Assembly: GCA_948099385.1 (NCBI GenBank)
Contig: CANUEZ040000168.1
Location: forward strand, 5,557,001-5,621,000
DNA from: Fasciola hepatica
Taxonomy: Eukaryota; Platyhelminthes; Trematoda; Plagiorchiida; Fasciolidae
Length of the DNA stretch: 64,000 nt
Direction: 5' to 3'
The notes under the pieces are model-generated. The model worked only from the letters and a program-made list of their open reading frames with translations, did not search any database and was not told the DNA's origin. Positions within the stretch are counted from its first letter, which is position 1; the number at the start of each line of letters is the position of its first letter. Shown piece after piece: positions 50,301 through 63,177 of this stretch. Position numbers and translations under genes: made by a program.

Positions 50301-53300
50301 CCCCCAAATCTTGCTGAGCCCTTGCTCGCCCAAGTTAGGTCTGATTTTGTGTCGTCCACCCAGAGGTAGCGTGATCTGTCCTTTAAGCTACATCCTATCC
50401 GCGAAGTGGAAGTAGGAAGTGTTTATTCCTTCAGCTTCTCCAGCAATAAGCGAGAGGTCACGGGTGCAGAGGCATTCTGGAAATGTAAGTGTCACACCTG
50501 GACACTTTGCACCTATCCAGCCTAGGGGTCGGTTCATCTTGGAATGAGAGAGGGTATGAAAGATGGGGACGATTTTGAGCTCCTCGTTCCGTTTGGGTTC
50601 GATGAGCTGGCTCTTCGTCACTGTTTGACTATGTCTTCCAAAATCTCCGTTCAAGGGATCTTCAGCATTATGGGTAGGAAGCTAACTAGCATGTAGCTTC
50701 CTGCCCTGCTTGGTTTTGCAACGGGCATCCGTCCTCCACTACGACCCCCACTGCAACTCCCATCGCAGGCTGTGTCCGTACACAGTGATAGAAGATTTTG
50801 GGGCACTTTCTAGCCTCCCTGTCTATTCTTCGCTCTTATTCTTGTCGGTACTGCAGCCATATCCGAATGGCAGTCGCACTGGCCTATCTACACTGCAGAA
50901 GCGGAGAGAAGCGTTTTGAAAATCCCCATGCTTTCCTTTTTCTTTTTAGAGTATTGGTTGCTCACTCTCTCACACACCAATGTGGTCTGCTTCCTGATGA
51001 GACTCGACAAAGCGGCACAATCCTCCCGTAGTAACCAGAATATGAACCTTGAATAATGGCTAGTTTTGGCTGCCCACAGACGGGGATAGCCGTGGCCCCG
51101 CAAAGATCCCCATGGCAGACTTTGCTGGAAGCACTATACCACCGATACGGTGCTTTGTCCAGGGCTGCCCTTAGTTTGGAACTTAGCACCCCGAGCACAC
51201 TCCTACCCAGGGGTGGGGTCTAGCGCACGTTCCTAGTGTCTTTGAAGTACTTCGTGACCACCCGGTCCAATTGGCCGGACGATTGGCTCAATCTCCACTT
51301 TGTTGTCCCACGCGCACTTTGTGATGTTGTTTGGATGGGCAGGAATCCGGTAAGACTCATGGCAAACCCTTAGACTGATGCCCAAACTTCCTCCTAGCCT
51401 GTGCCCAGGCACTTGAAGTCTCCGGTATTAAGAGCTTTCCCAGGGGCGAATATAACCGTCCGCAGGCAAGGAATTATTCTGGAGTCCCTTTTAATTTTCA
51501 GGACGGACTCCGGTGACGCCAATTAAAGCCAGTCTACCAGGTCCTTTACACAGCGCAAATGATTCCACTTGGATTTTGTTTCACATGAGGCCTATGTCGG
51601 CTACTGTAACATGTCCACTAGCAGCTGTCCTTCAGGTCCATTTGCTACGTGAATTCCGTACCCTGAAGTGACAAGCTCAGTTATCGTGCCCCGTGGTCCC
51701 GGCCGGGTTTTAGATAAGGCGTCCTCAGCTATGAGCTACTTCCATTAATTCTCATGCCGTATTTGGCGGTACCTATTACTGTGAGCTCTTCTACCGAGCA
51801 TGGATTTCTTGGGTTGCACCTGGGGCTCAGACTCAAGTGCCTACCCCGTTTTCTGAGTTTTGGTTGAGGCTCACTGACGGTGACATCAGGACTTGTCCTC
51901 CAGTATTTAGGCTTTCATTGTCCGAGCCTGGTGAGGTGGCTAGTACGGTACTACGGTTAAACATTTTCAGGTAAAACCTGGAGCTACTTGTTCTGATTGG
52001 TGCCATCTGCAGCTTTCTGTCGGGATGCTGCCGTAACCACTGCTGGAGGCACCAGGTTAAGGCCACAAGAATCACTTTTAGGGGAACTCATAGCGAATTC
52101 ACATGAACTTAAAACCTGAACAAGGTTGGCTCGCAGTTTTCGCAGTACTAAACTAAAGATCAAAATAAGAGCAGGTATGTAAAACACAAATTGTGCTGCT
52201 AAATAAAGGTGACATTAGAATCAAGGGCTCAGTATCCGGTAGCTCAAGCGCGACCGTCAGAAGCGGTTCAAGGCCAAATTTAGACGACTTCCACAAGCAA
52301 ACAAATAAACGCGTAAAGCTACTTTGTATGGAAGAGCTTACCAAAGTATTGTTGAATGTGGTTACGGTCACTAAGTGTGTGGGACATTTTGAAGGATTTA
52401 AAATAAAGATGCCTTACACCAGGTTCCAATCTGACCTTGCTTGCCATCGTTGAAGCAAGCCGCCCACTGCCACCAGCAACATGCATCTTACCATAGGAGT
52501 TGTAAGCTCTGCAGGGATTGGTCTTGGTGGCTGTATTTCGTCAGTTGGTTCTCTCCACCTGCCCAGCCTAAAGGTTCTTCCAACAAAGCAGAAGCCGGAG
52601 GCCCTGTTGTCCAGTACAGGTCCGTAAACTTCCTCTCCAAGTCTTGGTCTCGTAGTCTTGATATCCTAGGTACCAGCTTGAGGACCCTCTTGATAACAAG
52701 ACAGTGGCATCTCCGGCCATTAAAGTTCACGCTCTGGATCACTCGGCCAATCGATTTTGTCAGGGTGATAACCCCCTAAATCATGACACTAATTTCCACT
52801 CTTTGCAATAAAGACCTCTTTACAATTCTTTCAGGTTTTCCTCCTGCCAAGCCGTCTGCAATTTCGGTTATTTATTTAGCCTTACCCTATCTGGCCTGTT
52901 TGTTCACAATTATCGTTTCGTCACATGAAAGTTCAACGCTGTTCCTGACCCCTGCTTCACTTGCTGTTTCGTCTCTTATTCTTTCTTTACCCTCTTTCAT
53001 GCTGCTTGCATAAGCCCATTACGGGGCTTATGATGAGCATAGAGGTACTGCGTTTTAACCACTAATTTGCTGCATTTCTGGTGGTGCCAGGAGTAAAAGA
53101 TTTCGCAAACCTTGCCAATGTTTACAGTTGTGTTATATCTGAGGTTTGTGTACAGGTCACTTGTCAGCTTACTTCCGGCCAAGCACATGGATGTCAGAGT
53201 AAACAGGGGCTTAGAATAACTCAGCGAGATGAGTAAGAGAATGGACTGTGCTGAAGACTTTCACGGATAGTGGTTGTTTTAGTGTTTGGTAGGACTAAAT

Positions 53301-56300
53301 TTGGAGCAGAATGGCCTCAAAAAACCACAACTACCTCTACCTAACCCTCAGTTTGCCTCTGGCTTTTTAGGTCCTACTTAAGTGTTTTGAATGATCAGAG
53401 CATTCTTGTTCTGCAGCCCATGTATTTTGTTCGATTCGGTCTAACGGGCCTTGATTTAGCCTGGCTTACTGGTCCTTCCCCCTCAGGCCGTGGTCGGTAT
53501 TTCTTGGGCTCACGGAGCACTAGGTGTAATGAGGCAAAGAAAAGGGGAAAGGAATGGCCAGAGGGGAAGCCGTTCCAGGGCGTGCCTGTAGTTAACTGGA
53601 TAACAGTGGGAGCAAACCAAGGAAGACTTATCGACATCAACAATATGACGAAGTGATGTGAAGGCCAAATAATGTGAGAAGTTGATAGAATGAATAAGGC
53701 TGTCTTTGGAAAGAAAGTGATTGATAACTTAAGCGCGGAAAATATCTGTCAGGTTGTTGGGTTTGATGCCGCTCTTTGAAAGGCGGTGAGGAGGATTAGA
53801 AGTGGTAGCTTTTCTGACGTTTTAGATGCGCTTCTTACTTTCGGTGGGAACAGAATCTAAAACGTCATTAGTAAATTTAAGCCACGGTTTACCACATTTT
53901 GCTGGCCCATCGAACAGAATATTGGAGCCAGCTTCGTGACGCTGCTACCAAGGATCTCAGTTCTTGCTGAGAAGTCCTTACAGTCTTGCTGCAGGTGAAA
54001 AGCATCATACCCAGCATCCTCGACAGTGCCAATCAATCATACCGAGCATTGTGAGGGTTCACTTGGAGATTCCATAAACCTTACAATCCGTAGATATTTT
54101 CGAGTAGCTGGCATTGGGTGGGCCTTAGAAAAAAAATCGAAGGGCTTGTGCTTGACGGTCGTGGATTATTACCCGTAAAATGGCCCAGAACAGCCCTAGA
54201 AATCTGTGAAAATAAATGTTGATGGCGAAGAACGTTCCGCTTCGGTGTAGAAGACACATAGATGTTTAACCTGCCCCCCAGGTGCTGGCTCTAATTTTCC
54301 TTCGAAAGATTTAAGTAATTTGTGGTCACTGGGGGGTTGGTTACTTCGAACCTCATTTAACCGCATTACCTATTACTTGCACACTGTAAGAATGTCCACC
54401 CGGAGCTTTCGCATTGCTTCGGTTATCTGCTTTCACTCCAGAGTCATCAATCGTCAGTGGCCACGTGTCATCCTTCGATCAGCCTTTAGACTGCACTTAC
54501 CAATGATACGTCGTTGAATGCTTTTCGTCACATAGTGTCAGCCCCATCTCGTAGATGCCCTCTTCTCTATCCCAGTTGCAAGCTTGGTGTACAAAACCAA
54601 GGGTAATGACTCCCAGAAGCCTAAAAAAGGGCTCAAACACCGTTTTACGTCTGATGGCCTTGACAATCGGAGCCTTTCGCCGTGCCATTTTTCACCCATA
54701 CCTCAGTCCCATCGGGAAACAAGCCATTTTGGGAGGTTAATTTGGATCCCATTAACTACATGCCGTCCTTCCTCTACGACAGCATCTGCAATATCCCTTG
54801 TATGATCCACTGCCCCGGTGCACAACCGAAAAGTATCCACACGCTGACAAAGCTTCTGACCAACCTCGAGGTTACTTCGAAGTAGCTCAAGCAGAGTGGT
54901 CTAGACACGTAATTGAGAACTGTGACCTGAAGGAGAGTTAACTTGGAGTCCCACTGCATCTAGCAGCCGGTTATACATCTGGTTTCTCCATGATATGCTG
55001 AAACATTTCATTTGAACGCAGCTCCTTCGTATGTTCGTCCTCTTGCCTTCCTCGGGTATATTTCTCAACCACACAGCCAATTTATGGTAGGTTCAAGTAT
55101 CCAATCCTGCGGTTTATGTTCCTATCCCTGACTAGTGTGGTAAGTGTTTGCAGCTCTCAAATGCCCTTACGTTTTTTTACACCTGGGGCTATGTACATAG
55201 TCAAAATTGTACCCTCCTCTCGAAAGTGTGAGCTTAACAGATCGAAGCTGGATATTTTGAGCATAACAGCGTGCGGTTCCAAGCGGCTTAGTGTGGCCTA
55301 ATGGGGACGGTTTCCCTTGATCCAAAACAGCTTGCTCCCTTTCCCGCCTAAAAATAATATATCCCTTCTATGAATTGGGTATTTGTTGACCTATCACTGG
55401 TGGACAGCCATGTTTCGTTAGCTGCCAGAGCCGACTCATCTCCGAGCCCGAGGCTCGGGCCCGCGAAAAAGCAAGCAACAGAACAGCCCAACTATGGCGT
55501 GGATCAGTGGGAGGGAAGGCGAATTCTATCAGTGGTTTCAAAGCCCGAGCAGGTGATCCTCCACTCTAGTCGGACCAGCGCACTGTGTGAAAGGACTGAG
55601 AATATGGACCACCAACCTATATATTCATTTTTCCTCACAGATAGACTGAAAATATCCGCAGGTAGAAAAGACCTCGCACAAGAGTTGGCGGGGCAGTTCG
55701 AAACAATACATTTTCGGTTACACCGTTAGCTTAACGGAGTCACTGATGCCTTCTGCTCAAAAGGGCCTATGAAGAGCTCCATCCAATATTTTCTTCAGCT
55801 ATAATTCTGTATTGATCATCGCCACTGAGAGTGCATGGGGAAGGCTGGGGGTCTGAAACTTCCAACGACTCACAATCCATCCCTATGGGAGTTACCACGG
55901 AACCCAAATGGTCGAAATACGCACTGCTCTTTACCTGCGGACATTACTGCCATCCAATACGTCCGAAATTACCACTACCGCCGACGACTAAAGCGGCTAA
56001 TTTACCGTCGTCAGTGATGTGACCAGCGGCGGATTACGGCATTTTTTGTCCTTGGGGGCCTTCACCCTGTACCGTCTCGTGTTCTCCAGGTTTCTGCCCT
56101 CCGCCAGACCAACCGGACATTCTCTGATCGTCTGATGTAACCTGCTATCTGTCTTTGGTGCTGTAGACTGCCCCCGGGGCCCTATTCTGGTAGTAAACCT
56201 CGGGAGGAATCATCAGCAAACTCGATCAGTACCAGTTTTACAATAGGTACTCCTTCCTTCGACTGTGAAGACATCTACTCCCTCATTCTGCGGATAGTAG

Positions 56301-58000
56301 TGAGGGAATTACCTACAATTCGTGATATTTTATAGATTTTTCTGAGACCTGCGTCCAGTCTAGCCTCCGATCATCAAAAAGTTTTGCCTTCTGATTTAGG
56401 ATCATGGGCCTGTGCTTTGGGACACTTCTTATCGACTGCCTGTGTTTCCAGATCTGCCACTTGACTTCCTAATGTTGTGGCCCAGGATCGTACTTCCTTG
56501 CTAGTCGATCTACTGGCTTTTTGCACTCATTCTTATTTTCCAACATTCTTGCTTTCCTGGGCTGCTGCCTTGTTCACTGGTCCTCGTCCGTGAGTTTCCA
56601 GGGGGTTTGCGGACTACGATAAAGCAAAAGATTGCACGCCCTAATGCGACGGTTCACCCTCAGCCGTGCTTACTTCTGCAAATGACTTTGAGCTATACGT
56701 CTTTCGGGGCTTTTGACTCTTATCAACGATGTTCTCAGGCTATAGTTGATTTTTCCGTGTGCCCCCTGTTCCTAGATAAGACAGGATGCACGCAGACTCA
56801 ACTTGCCCAACGGCCCTAGTTCTGAAGGAAATGGCGTTCATTCGCTATCCCGGAACAATTTCGATGAGCCCATCTCTTGCACACCTCGAGCTATACACCA
56901 ATAACCACAAGTTTTCTGCGCACAGGCCCAAGATGTGTGTTTGAAGGTCGCAGCCTCGTGAAGATACTCAGAAATGTAGCGGGTGATAGCCGAAGAGCTA
57001 CTTAGTCACAAGTGAGAACTTTTACACTTGCAGAAACAGCCGTCATATGCAAACTGCGGAAAAAAATGATAGGCAAGACAGGATCGTTTCACGAAAGATA
57101 GTTAAAGTTACTCACTGATAATACGAGAAGAATGGGAGTATTTTCCAAGCGAAATGCAGCTTAAATGCAGTCCTCAGAGGCTCGGTATTACGAAAATACC
57201 TTGTGTGAGTGACCAGCGATGTGGCTTTGGATGGAAAACGACGAAGAATTTTGTATCATCTCCATCCCTGGAAGAGGGTATTTTTACGGTGATCGAGGTG
57301 AAAATAGTCCTCTAGAATAAAGATTCGGTATCAATGGGTCTAAGCGGATTATGCTTTCCAGTGACGATAAACCCAATTCAGATGAGTTGCATGTTGTAAA
57401 CTCCTGGTCAGCCACCATCTGTAAATGTGCATAATCCTGTTAAAACCTGTCATTTCATTATCTTTTCCCACTTTAGCTGGCCAGTCTTGCACCTCATGGC
57501 TGGCTAGATGGGAAGACCATAGCTATTTTCGCTTTTCCTCTCACTTTCAACTACTCAGCCACCTTAACTAGCAACCAAATGTCTCACTTCGAACACCGCC
57601 ATTCAGGTAGCGCGGAGAGCAACCTGAAGAAGGGCACTTGAGATTAGGTCGTGTTCAATCCGGCGGAGAGTAACAAGCTGAAGTAATATTGCGGGGCTCA
57701 GTAGTACCGTATACGGTACGTTTGGGTATCCGGAGTAGGAACTAAGGTCTCTCTGGCTTGAAAGAGAGGAACGACTGGAAGAGTAAGATAATAAGTGTGA
57801 TACAAATGGTATAGGTTGAAGCACTCCAGAAAACAGGGCTACTGCAGAGTAAGGAAAAAGTAGGGATTGCTACGCTCAGACTCGTGTGATGCTGGTACTC
57901 ACGTCAACTTGGAGTATATATCAGATTGTCTCGTTTTTTCCTTTTTCCATCGTGTAGGCCTGTTTTTACTTAGCACCTAGTAGTAATAGTTATCTACTTT
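47331..58000. other. Large GC-richer tract without an identifiable gene
   Basis: About 10.6 kb whose base composition is visibly richer in G and C than the first 45 kb. Open frames reach only about 119 codons (55370-55729 plus) and none shows a domain. A weak LINE-tail-like IKRVLKLVPRISRL near 52680 (minus) is not enough to call. The uniform texture and lack of genes suggest one or more old, thoroughly decayed repeats, but I cannot name them. Confidence 0.5.
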
Positions 58001-58367
58001 GAAGCGTCAAATTGTCTGTGGCAATAACTGCGACACATCACTGTGGGTCCATAACTTATTACCGCGAAAAATCAACACAACAATTTACTAGGAAATCTAG
58101 ATCTATACCTGCCACAAATCACCCCTTGTGAGCCCGTCCATAAAATACTTCGCGATTGTTTGCTAAATCAACCCTTTTAGTTATCGTTTCATGCTTGGCT
58201 AAAACTCTAACCCTCGTTCGTCCAAACAGTAAAACCACCTGGTCAACCCCATTTACAAACATCCTAGGTGACTTCCTATAGAATTTCAGCTCCGTTCCGT
58301 ATCTAGGCCTTTTGCAGTCGCTAATCTTTCAGTAAAACTAGTTGGCTGTCCGAAGCCTGCAGTCACA

Positions 58368-60035
58368 ATGAGCAATTCCAAAAGAAGCAGACCGGCCGGT
58401 AAGATTTTGCCACGCGTAGCCGTACGTCTCCCAATCACTACGCCATGCTCCGTCTCATTAACGAACATTCATGATGACGCAAATAGCAAGATTGACAGCC
58501 TCTTACAACACGTTAGCTCACTCGAATCGCGGATTGAAGATCTTGACAGAGCCACCAGAATTCTGACATCACTGGCTCAACTCCTCGAGCCCTCTATGGT
58601 AACTACGGACTGTAACTTAGTTGCCACGTGTAACTTCATTGACAGCATATCTGCAGAGGTTTCCAAACGAATACGAAACTCGAATCACGCCATTGTATTT
58701 AACATTCCCGATAGGGCCCCACTCAACATGGTCAGCAGTACCTTGCTGAAGGCCGCTAACATGGAACGTGTGATATGCCGTAGCAGCAGACTACGCAAAC
58801 AAACACAACGACACCAGTGCCCTCTACTTTTCCAATTTCCGGACTCACTGACGGCCAGTGAGTTCATTCATACACAAACAATTATTGCTATTAATTCGCC
58901 ATACAAGAACATTCGAATAGCACCTGACAAAACGCCACTACAAAGAGAAGTGCTGAGAAAGTCGAACTCCCGCAAACATCCAAGGCAGGAATCCGCCCAA
59001 AAGACACCTAACCCCGTCATTCCCCTAACCTACTCTATGAAACCAGCGTCTACCAGCCAACGACTGTCTGATGTAGACCTTGACGCAACGCCTGGGCCTT
59101 CTCCAAATCCACCAGTCTCCAAGCGCCCTAGGCTCGTCAATAGTGTCGCAGATGCCTGGGACTCGAATCCACCAAGTCCTGCCAGACAGCTTAGCTCTGT
59201 GCATCAGAAGCAGCTACCTAACTCGCGTAGCCTCCCTGACCTAACAACTTTGCATCACTCTCCCAAGGCGACACATAAATCAAAGTATGGCCGTTCTTGT
59301 CCACACCACATAGCCACGACTACAACCCATTCGCTGGATCGCACCATACCATTGCCAGGTCATTCTTGCTCGAATCTAGCCCGTCAGATTTCAGGGCATA
59401 CTCCCGTAAACAAGCTGCCAAGAAGTAGCGTACCTAAGGACACAACCTCACTGTTGCAATCTCACTTATCACCCACGGACCGAAGGTTGGTAACGATCTG
59501 CACTCAGCCTCCAATGCAGGGTGTCGATACCAACGGTAACACATGGCCGCAAATCCAGAATTTGGCAACCCACACTCCATACCTACTGAAGGGCCCAACA
59601 TTTAGCTCATTAGGCAACCACCGCCTTATATCACCAGGCTACAACCCGAAGGTCACGCATAGATTAGAAGCGGTCAGATACCCTAGTAAGATGTCACTAA
59701 TGCCGGGACCTACAGTTTCCGTTCCCAAAATAGATAGTTTCTCAAACCGTAATTCCTCCCAGCGAAACCCCAGCTCTGCGCGCATTTATGCGGACGGTGC
59801 TCGCAAAGCACCTCACAGCTATTATTCAAAGCTGCATCTGCCTAGCTCTTTATTCCCTAACGTTTCCGTGCCGCCACCGTTTATCCCGTTAGTTCCTTTA
59901 CCATACCAAAATTTTCGTTTTGCCCCACCACAGTCGTTTTACTCGCAGGATACACCCACAAACCCCCTTCGAGTAAATTTTCCCCACCCTGTGGCATACA
60001 ATCCTACACTCTTTCATCTCTCCCAGCCCCAATGA
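58368..60035 (+). CDS. LINE ORF1 protein, open reading frame of 555 residues
   Basis: Starts at ATG 58368 and stays open to TGA 60033-60035. The N-terminus is basic. Residues about 36-75 have heptad-like Leu/Ile spacing (KIDSLLQHVSSLESRIEDL) and probably form a coiled coil. Residues about 105-185 (HAIVFNIPDRAP ... CPLLFQF ... IRIAPDKTPLQRE) resemble the RRM-like and C-terminal RNA-binding domains of LINE ORF1 proteins. Residues 200-555 are Pro/Ser/His-rich and probably disordered. I see no CCHC knuckle, PHD finger or esterase motif. In LINEs this protein coats the RNA in the cytoplasm. It is intact, while its ORF2 partner is broken. The RNA-binding assignment is by motif, not by search. Confidence 0.78.
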   Translation: MSNSKRSRPAGKILPRVAVRLPITTPCSVSLTNIHDDANSKIDSLLQHVSSLESRIEDLDRATRILTSLAQLLEPSMVTTDCNLVATCNFIDSISAEVSKRIRNSNHAIVFNIPDRAPLNMVSSTLLKAANMERVICRSSRLRKQTQRHQCPLLFQFPDSLTASEFIHTQTIIAINSPYKNIRIAPDKTPLQREVLRKSNSRKHPRQESAQKTPNPVIPLTYSMKPASTSQRLSDVDLDATPGPSPNPPVSKRPRLVNSVADAWDSNPPSPARQLSSVHQKQLPNSRSLPDLTTLHHSPKATHKSKYGRSCPHHIATTTTHSLDRTIPLPGHSCSNLARQISGHTPVNKLPRSSVPKDTTSLLQSHLSPTDRRLVTICTQPPMQGVDTNGNTWPQIQNLATHTPYLLKGPTFSSLGNHRLISPGYNPKVTHRLEAVRYPSKMSLMPGPTVSVPKIDSFSNRNSSQRNPSSARIYADGARKAPHSYYSKLHLPSSLFPNVSVPPPFIPLVPLPYQNFRFAPPQSFYSQDTPTNPLRVNFPHPVAYNPTLFHLSQPQ

Positions 60036-60684
60036 ACCACTTTCCAATACCGGCACCTTACCAGTCGTTCATACTTTTGGTAGCACACTGAACTCCGCAG
60101 GCCAACTAGGCAACACTGCGTATTACCACTACCTTCTTCAAGAATAACCTCCATATACCCCCTCTACCAACCGCCGATTCCTATCTTTCCGCGCCCGGGC
60201 AAGCCGCGTCGATGGGCGGCGAAGCCACCCCAAACTCCTTTAGTCTTTACTCTCTGAGGCCTGCCATTACCACACAACACAACCAAACCAAGGTTGTCAC
60301 GTGTGAAAGCCAGTACCCTCCATAACCCAGTATTCTGTCACTGCACAGGAGCATCGAATGATCCCAACGAATCCGGACAGGCAGCAGGACTACTTGGTCT
60401 AAGATCTCTTTTACCTCGTAATAACCCAAAATTGACTATTCCCGGTTCGTCCACGGCTGGTTCTTCGGAAGCCATCGTGGAGGCATCCAAAGCTCACTTT
60501 TCCTCCTCTTCGGTAATAGCTCCAACTCACGGCCCTCACCGTGCACTTCCTCCGACCAACAACTCCTATGCGTTACCTGAGCCTGACACTCACTTCCACA
60601 TGAGTGGGTTGTCATTCATCTTATTTACCTCGCCGTCCATCTTAAACAAGCTTCATCACTTAAAAAATTGTCATAACATCCAGT

Positions 60685-61365
60685 CCTGACATCATCTTTA
60701 TTACTGAAACCTGGCTCACCGAACACACCAGCACAAGCCAAATTACGCTTGAAGGGTACAAGGTTTTTAGGGTAAATAGGATCGACAGACGCGGAGGTGG
60801 GTGCCTTGTGTACGTACAGCATGCCCTTTCAGTAGTCCCCATCAGACATGTCACACTCGACTCAATTCCGGATTCCCTATGGCTCACAATTTGGTTCTCA
60901 ACTATAGTCATGCACATTGGTTTTGTCTATCGCCCGCTCTCATCTGCTGTTGCAGACTTAACTTCTTTAATTGAAGCCTTTGATTACCTTTCACTACTAC
61001 CTTCAGCAGCGAAAATCATAGCCGGTGATTTTAACTTGCCTAAAATATCCTGGCGAAACCCCACCGCACCTCCCAACTTAATAGACTTTGTGTCCCATAC
61101 TCATATGGGGGGCTGGGTGCAACACGTTAAAACCCCTACTAGGAACGCCAACGTCTTAGATCTTATATTCACCCACAGCTTTTCCCACATTTCGGTTTCC
61201 GTTCTGAATAAACTCACGGGTGGCCACCATAAGATAGTGGCTGGCAATCTTTCATTCCATCCTTATTCATCAGACTATCTGATCCCAGTCAACAATTCCG
61301 TCCGTTTAAATTGGAACCCTCTGCCCAGTCTCATCCGTAACCAAGATTGGAGCAGTTTTTTCTAA
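60685..61365 (+). pseudogene. ORF2 endonuclease segment
   Basis: The longest uninterrupted piece of the APE-type nuclease: DIIFITETWL (from 60688) to SSFF and a stop at 61363-61365. The catalytic Glu (ETWL), the GDFN Asp-Asn pair and the LDLIFT strand are present. The terminal Asp of SDH is His here (CAC, 61225-61227). In the related relic at 46 kb the position reads E, so the family ancestor was probably intact at this site. Confidence 0.8.
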
Positions 61366-61805
61366 CGGCTGACCCCCAACAAGCGGCTGATCACTTTTAC
61401 TTTAACATGGGAAGCTGCCTCATGAAACTCAGCCCAACATCCCAAAACTCCTCTCTTAGGAAGTCCAAACTTGCCTCCCTCCAACGAAAGTACCTTAAGA
61501 TGCAAGGACTTCACCTCCAAAACCACGACTTCTCTCTTCTCATGAGACTAACGCGTCTTACTGATATTATCCGGGACCTAAAAGAAAAACAGCTCCGCTA
61601 CGAAGAATCCAAAGCCCTAAAGCATCCCAATAAAACATTGAAACTCTCACTCCTACACAAATCTAAGAATTTGGCAACAGGTGCTATGATCTAATACGTT
61701 TGTTACCGAATAAAACTTCGGCCACCTCCCCTTCTGATATCGCTGAGTCCTTCAATCATTACTTCGCCAATTCCATGGCCCCCGCCTTAGATACAGCACC
61801 CCAAA

Positions 61806-63177
61806 TCCTCTGGCTATTACCAGCTCCTCCCTGTCTACCCTAATCTTTGAAGTTAACGTTATTTCCAGGCTCATTTCACGCTATAAAGCATCTGCCCATC
61901 CTGGACCAGACGGGTTGCCCCCAGCTACAATCATTAACGGTAGATCGGACCTTCCACTTCTATTACTGAACCTATTCACCTTGTCACTCAAATTTAGTTT
62001 GGCACCGTCGAACTGTAGGCGTTCAGTCATCATTCCACGACACAAGAAAGGACCTGTCCACGAACTTGCTAACTACCGCCCCATCAACCATACCCCTATC
62101 ATTTCCAGAATAATGGAAACGATTATCAAAGATGGCATTACCACCCATCTTCTCGCTTCTAACCTTCTTAGCGATAGGCAGCACGGGTTCCTCAAATCGC
62201 GATCATGCACCACATGTCAGTTTGACTTCCTCAACCTAGTCACTAAGGCTGTTGATAGCGGGCAGGCATTAGTAGTTGTCTACCTAGATCTGTCGAGGGC
62301 TTTCGACCGTGTTCCACACCTGCATCTTATCTACAAATTGCGTTCATTCGGCATTGGTGACCCGCTGCTTTCTTGGCTGAAATCTTATCTTGCTCACCGT
62401 TTGCAAGTGGTCCTCGCCAACGGACATACTTCGAAACCGAAACCTGTTACAAGTGGCGTTATACAGGGAAGCGTACTGGTTCCTCTCCTATTTCTGATGT
62501 ACATGAACGACGCATTGGATCTAGTACACCATGGCACGCCATTCTTGTTTGCAGACGGTATAAAAATAGTTTACTCTTTCAGTTCCAATGATGCTATCCA
62601 TACTCTTTGCAACATTTCCGCTGACCTCGCTGCACTTGACCGCTGGTGCCACACCTGGAGGATGAGCTTTTCCACTGATAAGTGCGAGGTCCTAACCTAC
62701 AAGTTCCAATTGCCCCCTGGATCCTTAACTCTTGGTGGGTCCCCAATAGCCATTCGACCTACTGTCCGCGATTTGGGCCTCAACTATTCCTGCTTCCTCA
62801 ACTTTTTTGAGCACGCTGCCATCCAAGCGGCCAAGGCTAGAAGAAGTGTGGCCCTTCTCTTCCGCTCCTTTCGTCTCCGGGACAGCATCATCAGCATCTA
62901 CAAATCACACATCAGGCCTTTGCTCGAATTTTGCCCAATAATATTTTCTAACGTGAAGAAATTCGACAGAGTTGCGATTGGAAGCATACAAAGGCGCTTC
63001 ACCAAACAACTACTCGGTTGGTCCACGTCTTTAAGCTACAGAGAACGATGCCAAAATCTGAATCTTGACCCACTCTGGCTCCGCCGCTTGAGACTAAACT
63101 TAGTCTTTTTGTATAACCCGCTCCATAACCGGTCTTTTTCCTTTGACCCAGTAAGCTTCTCCCGTGAAACCCCCTAA
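61806..63177 (+). pseudogene. ORF2 reverse transcriptase segment
   Basis: Continuous RT frame with all fingers and palm blocks in order. The first catalytic Asp is in DLSRAFD. In the catalytic box the second Asp is Gly (GGT at 62557-62559, one base from GAT). In the preceding loop GSVLVP has Val (GTT, 62479-62481) where Gly is usual. Either change alone could inactivate the enzyme. The frame stops early at 63175. Confidence 0.85.

Noticed and set aside
52488..52742. Possible LINE 3'-tail motif (IKRVLKLVPRISRL), minus strand
   Set aside because: The expected RR-RGDL block and surrounding RT are absent; too weak alone.
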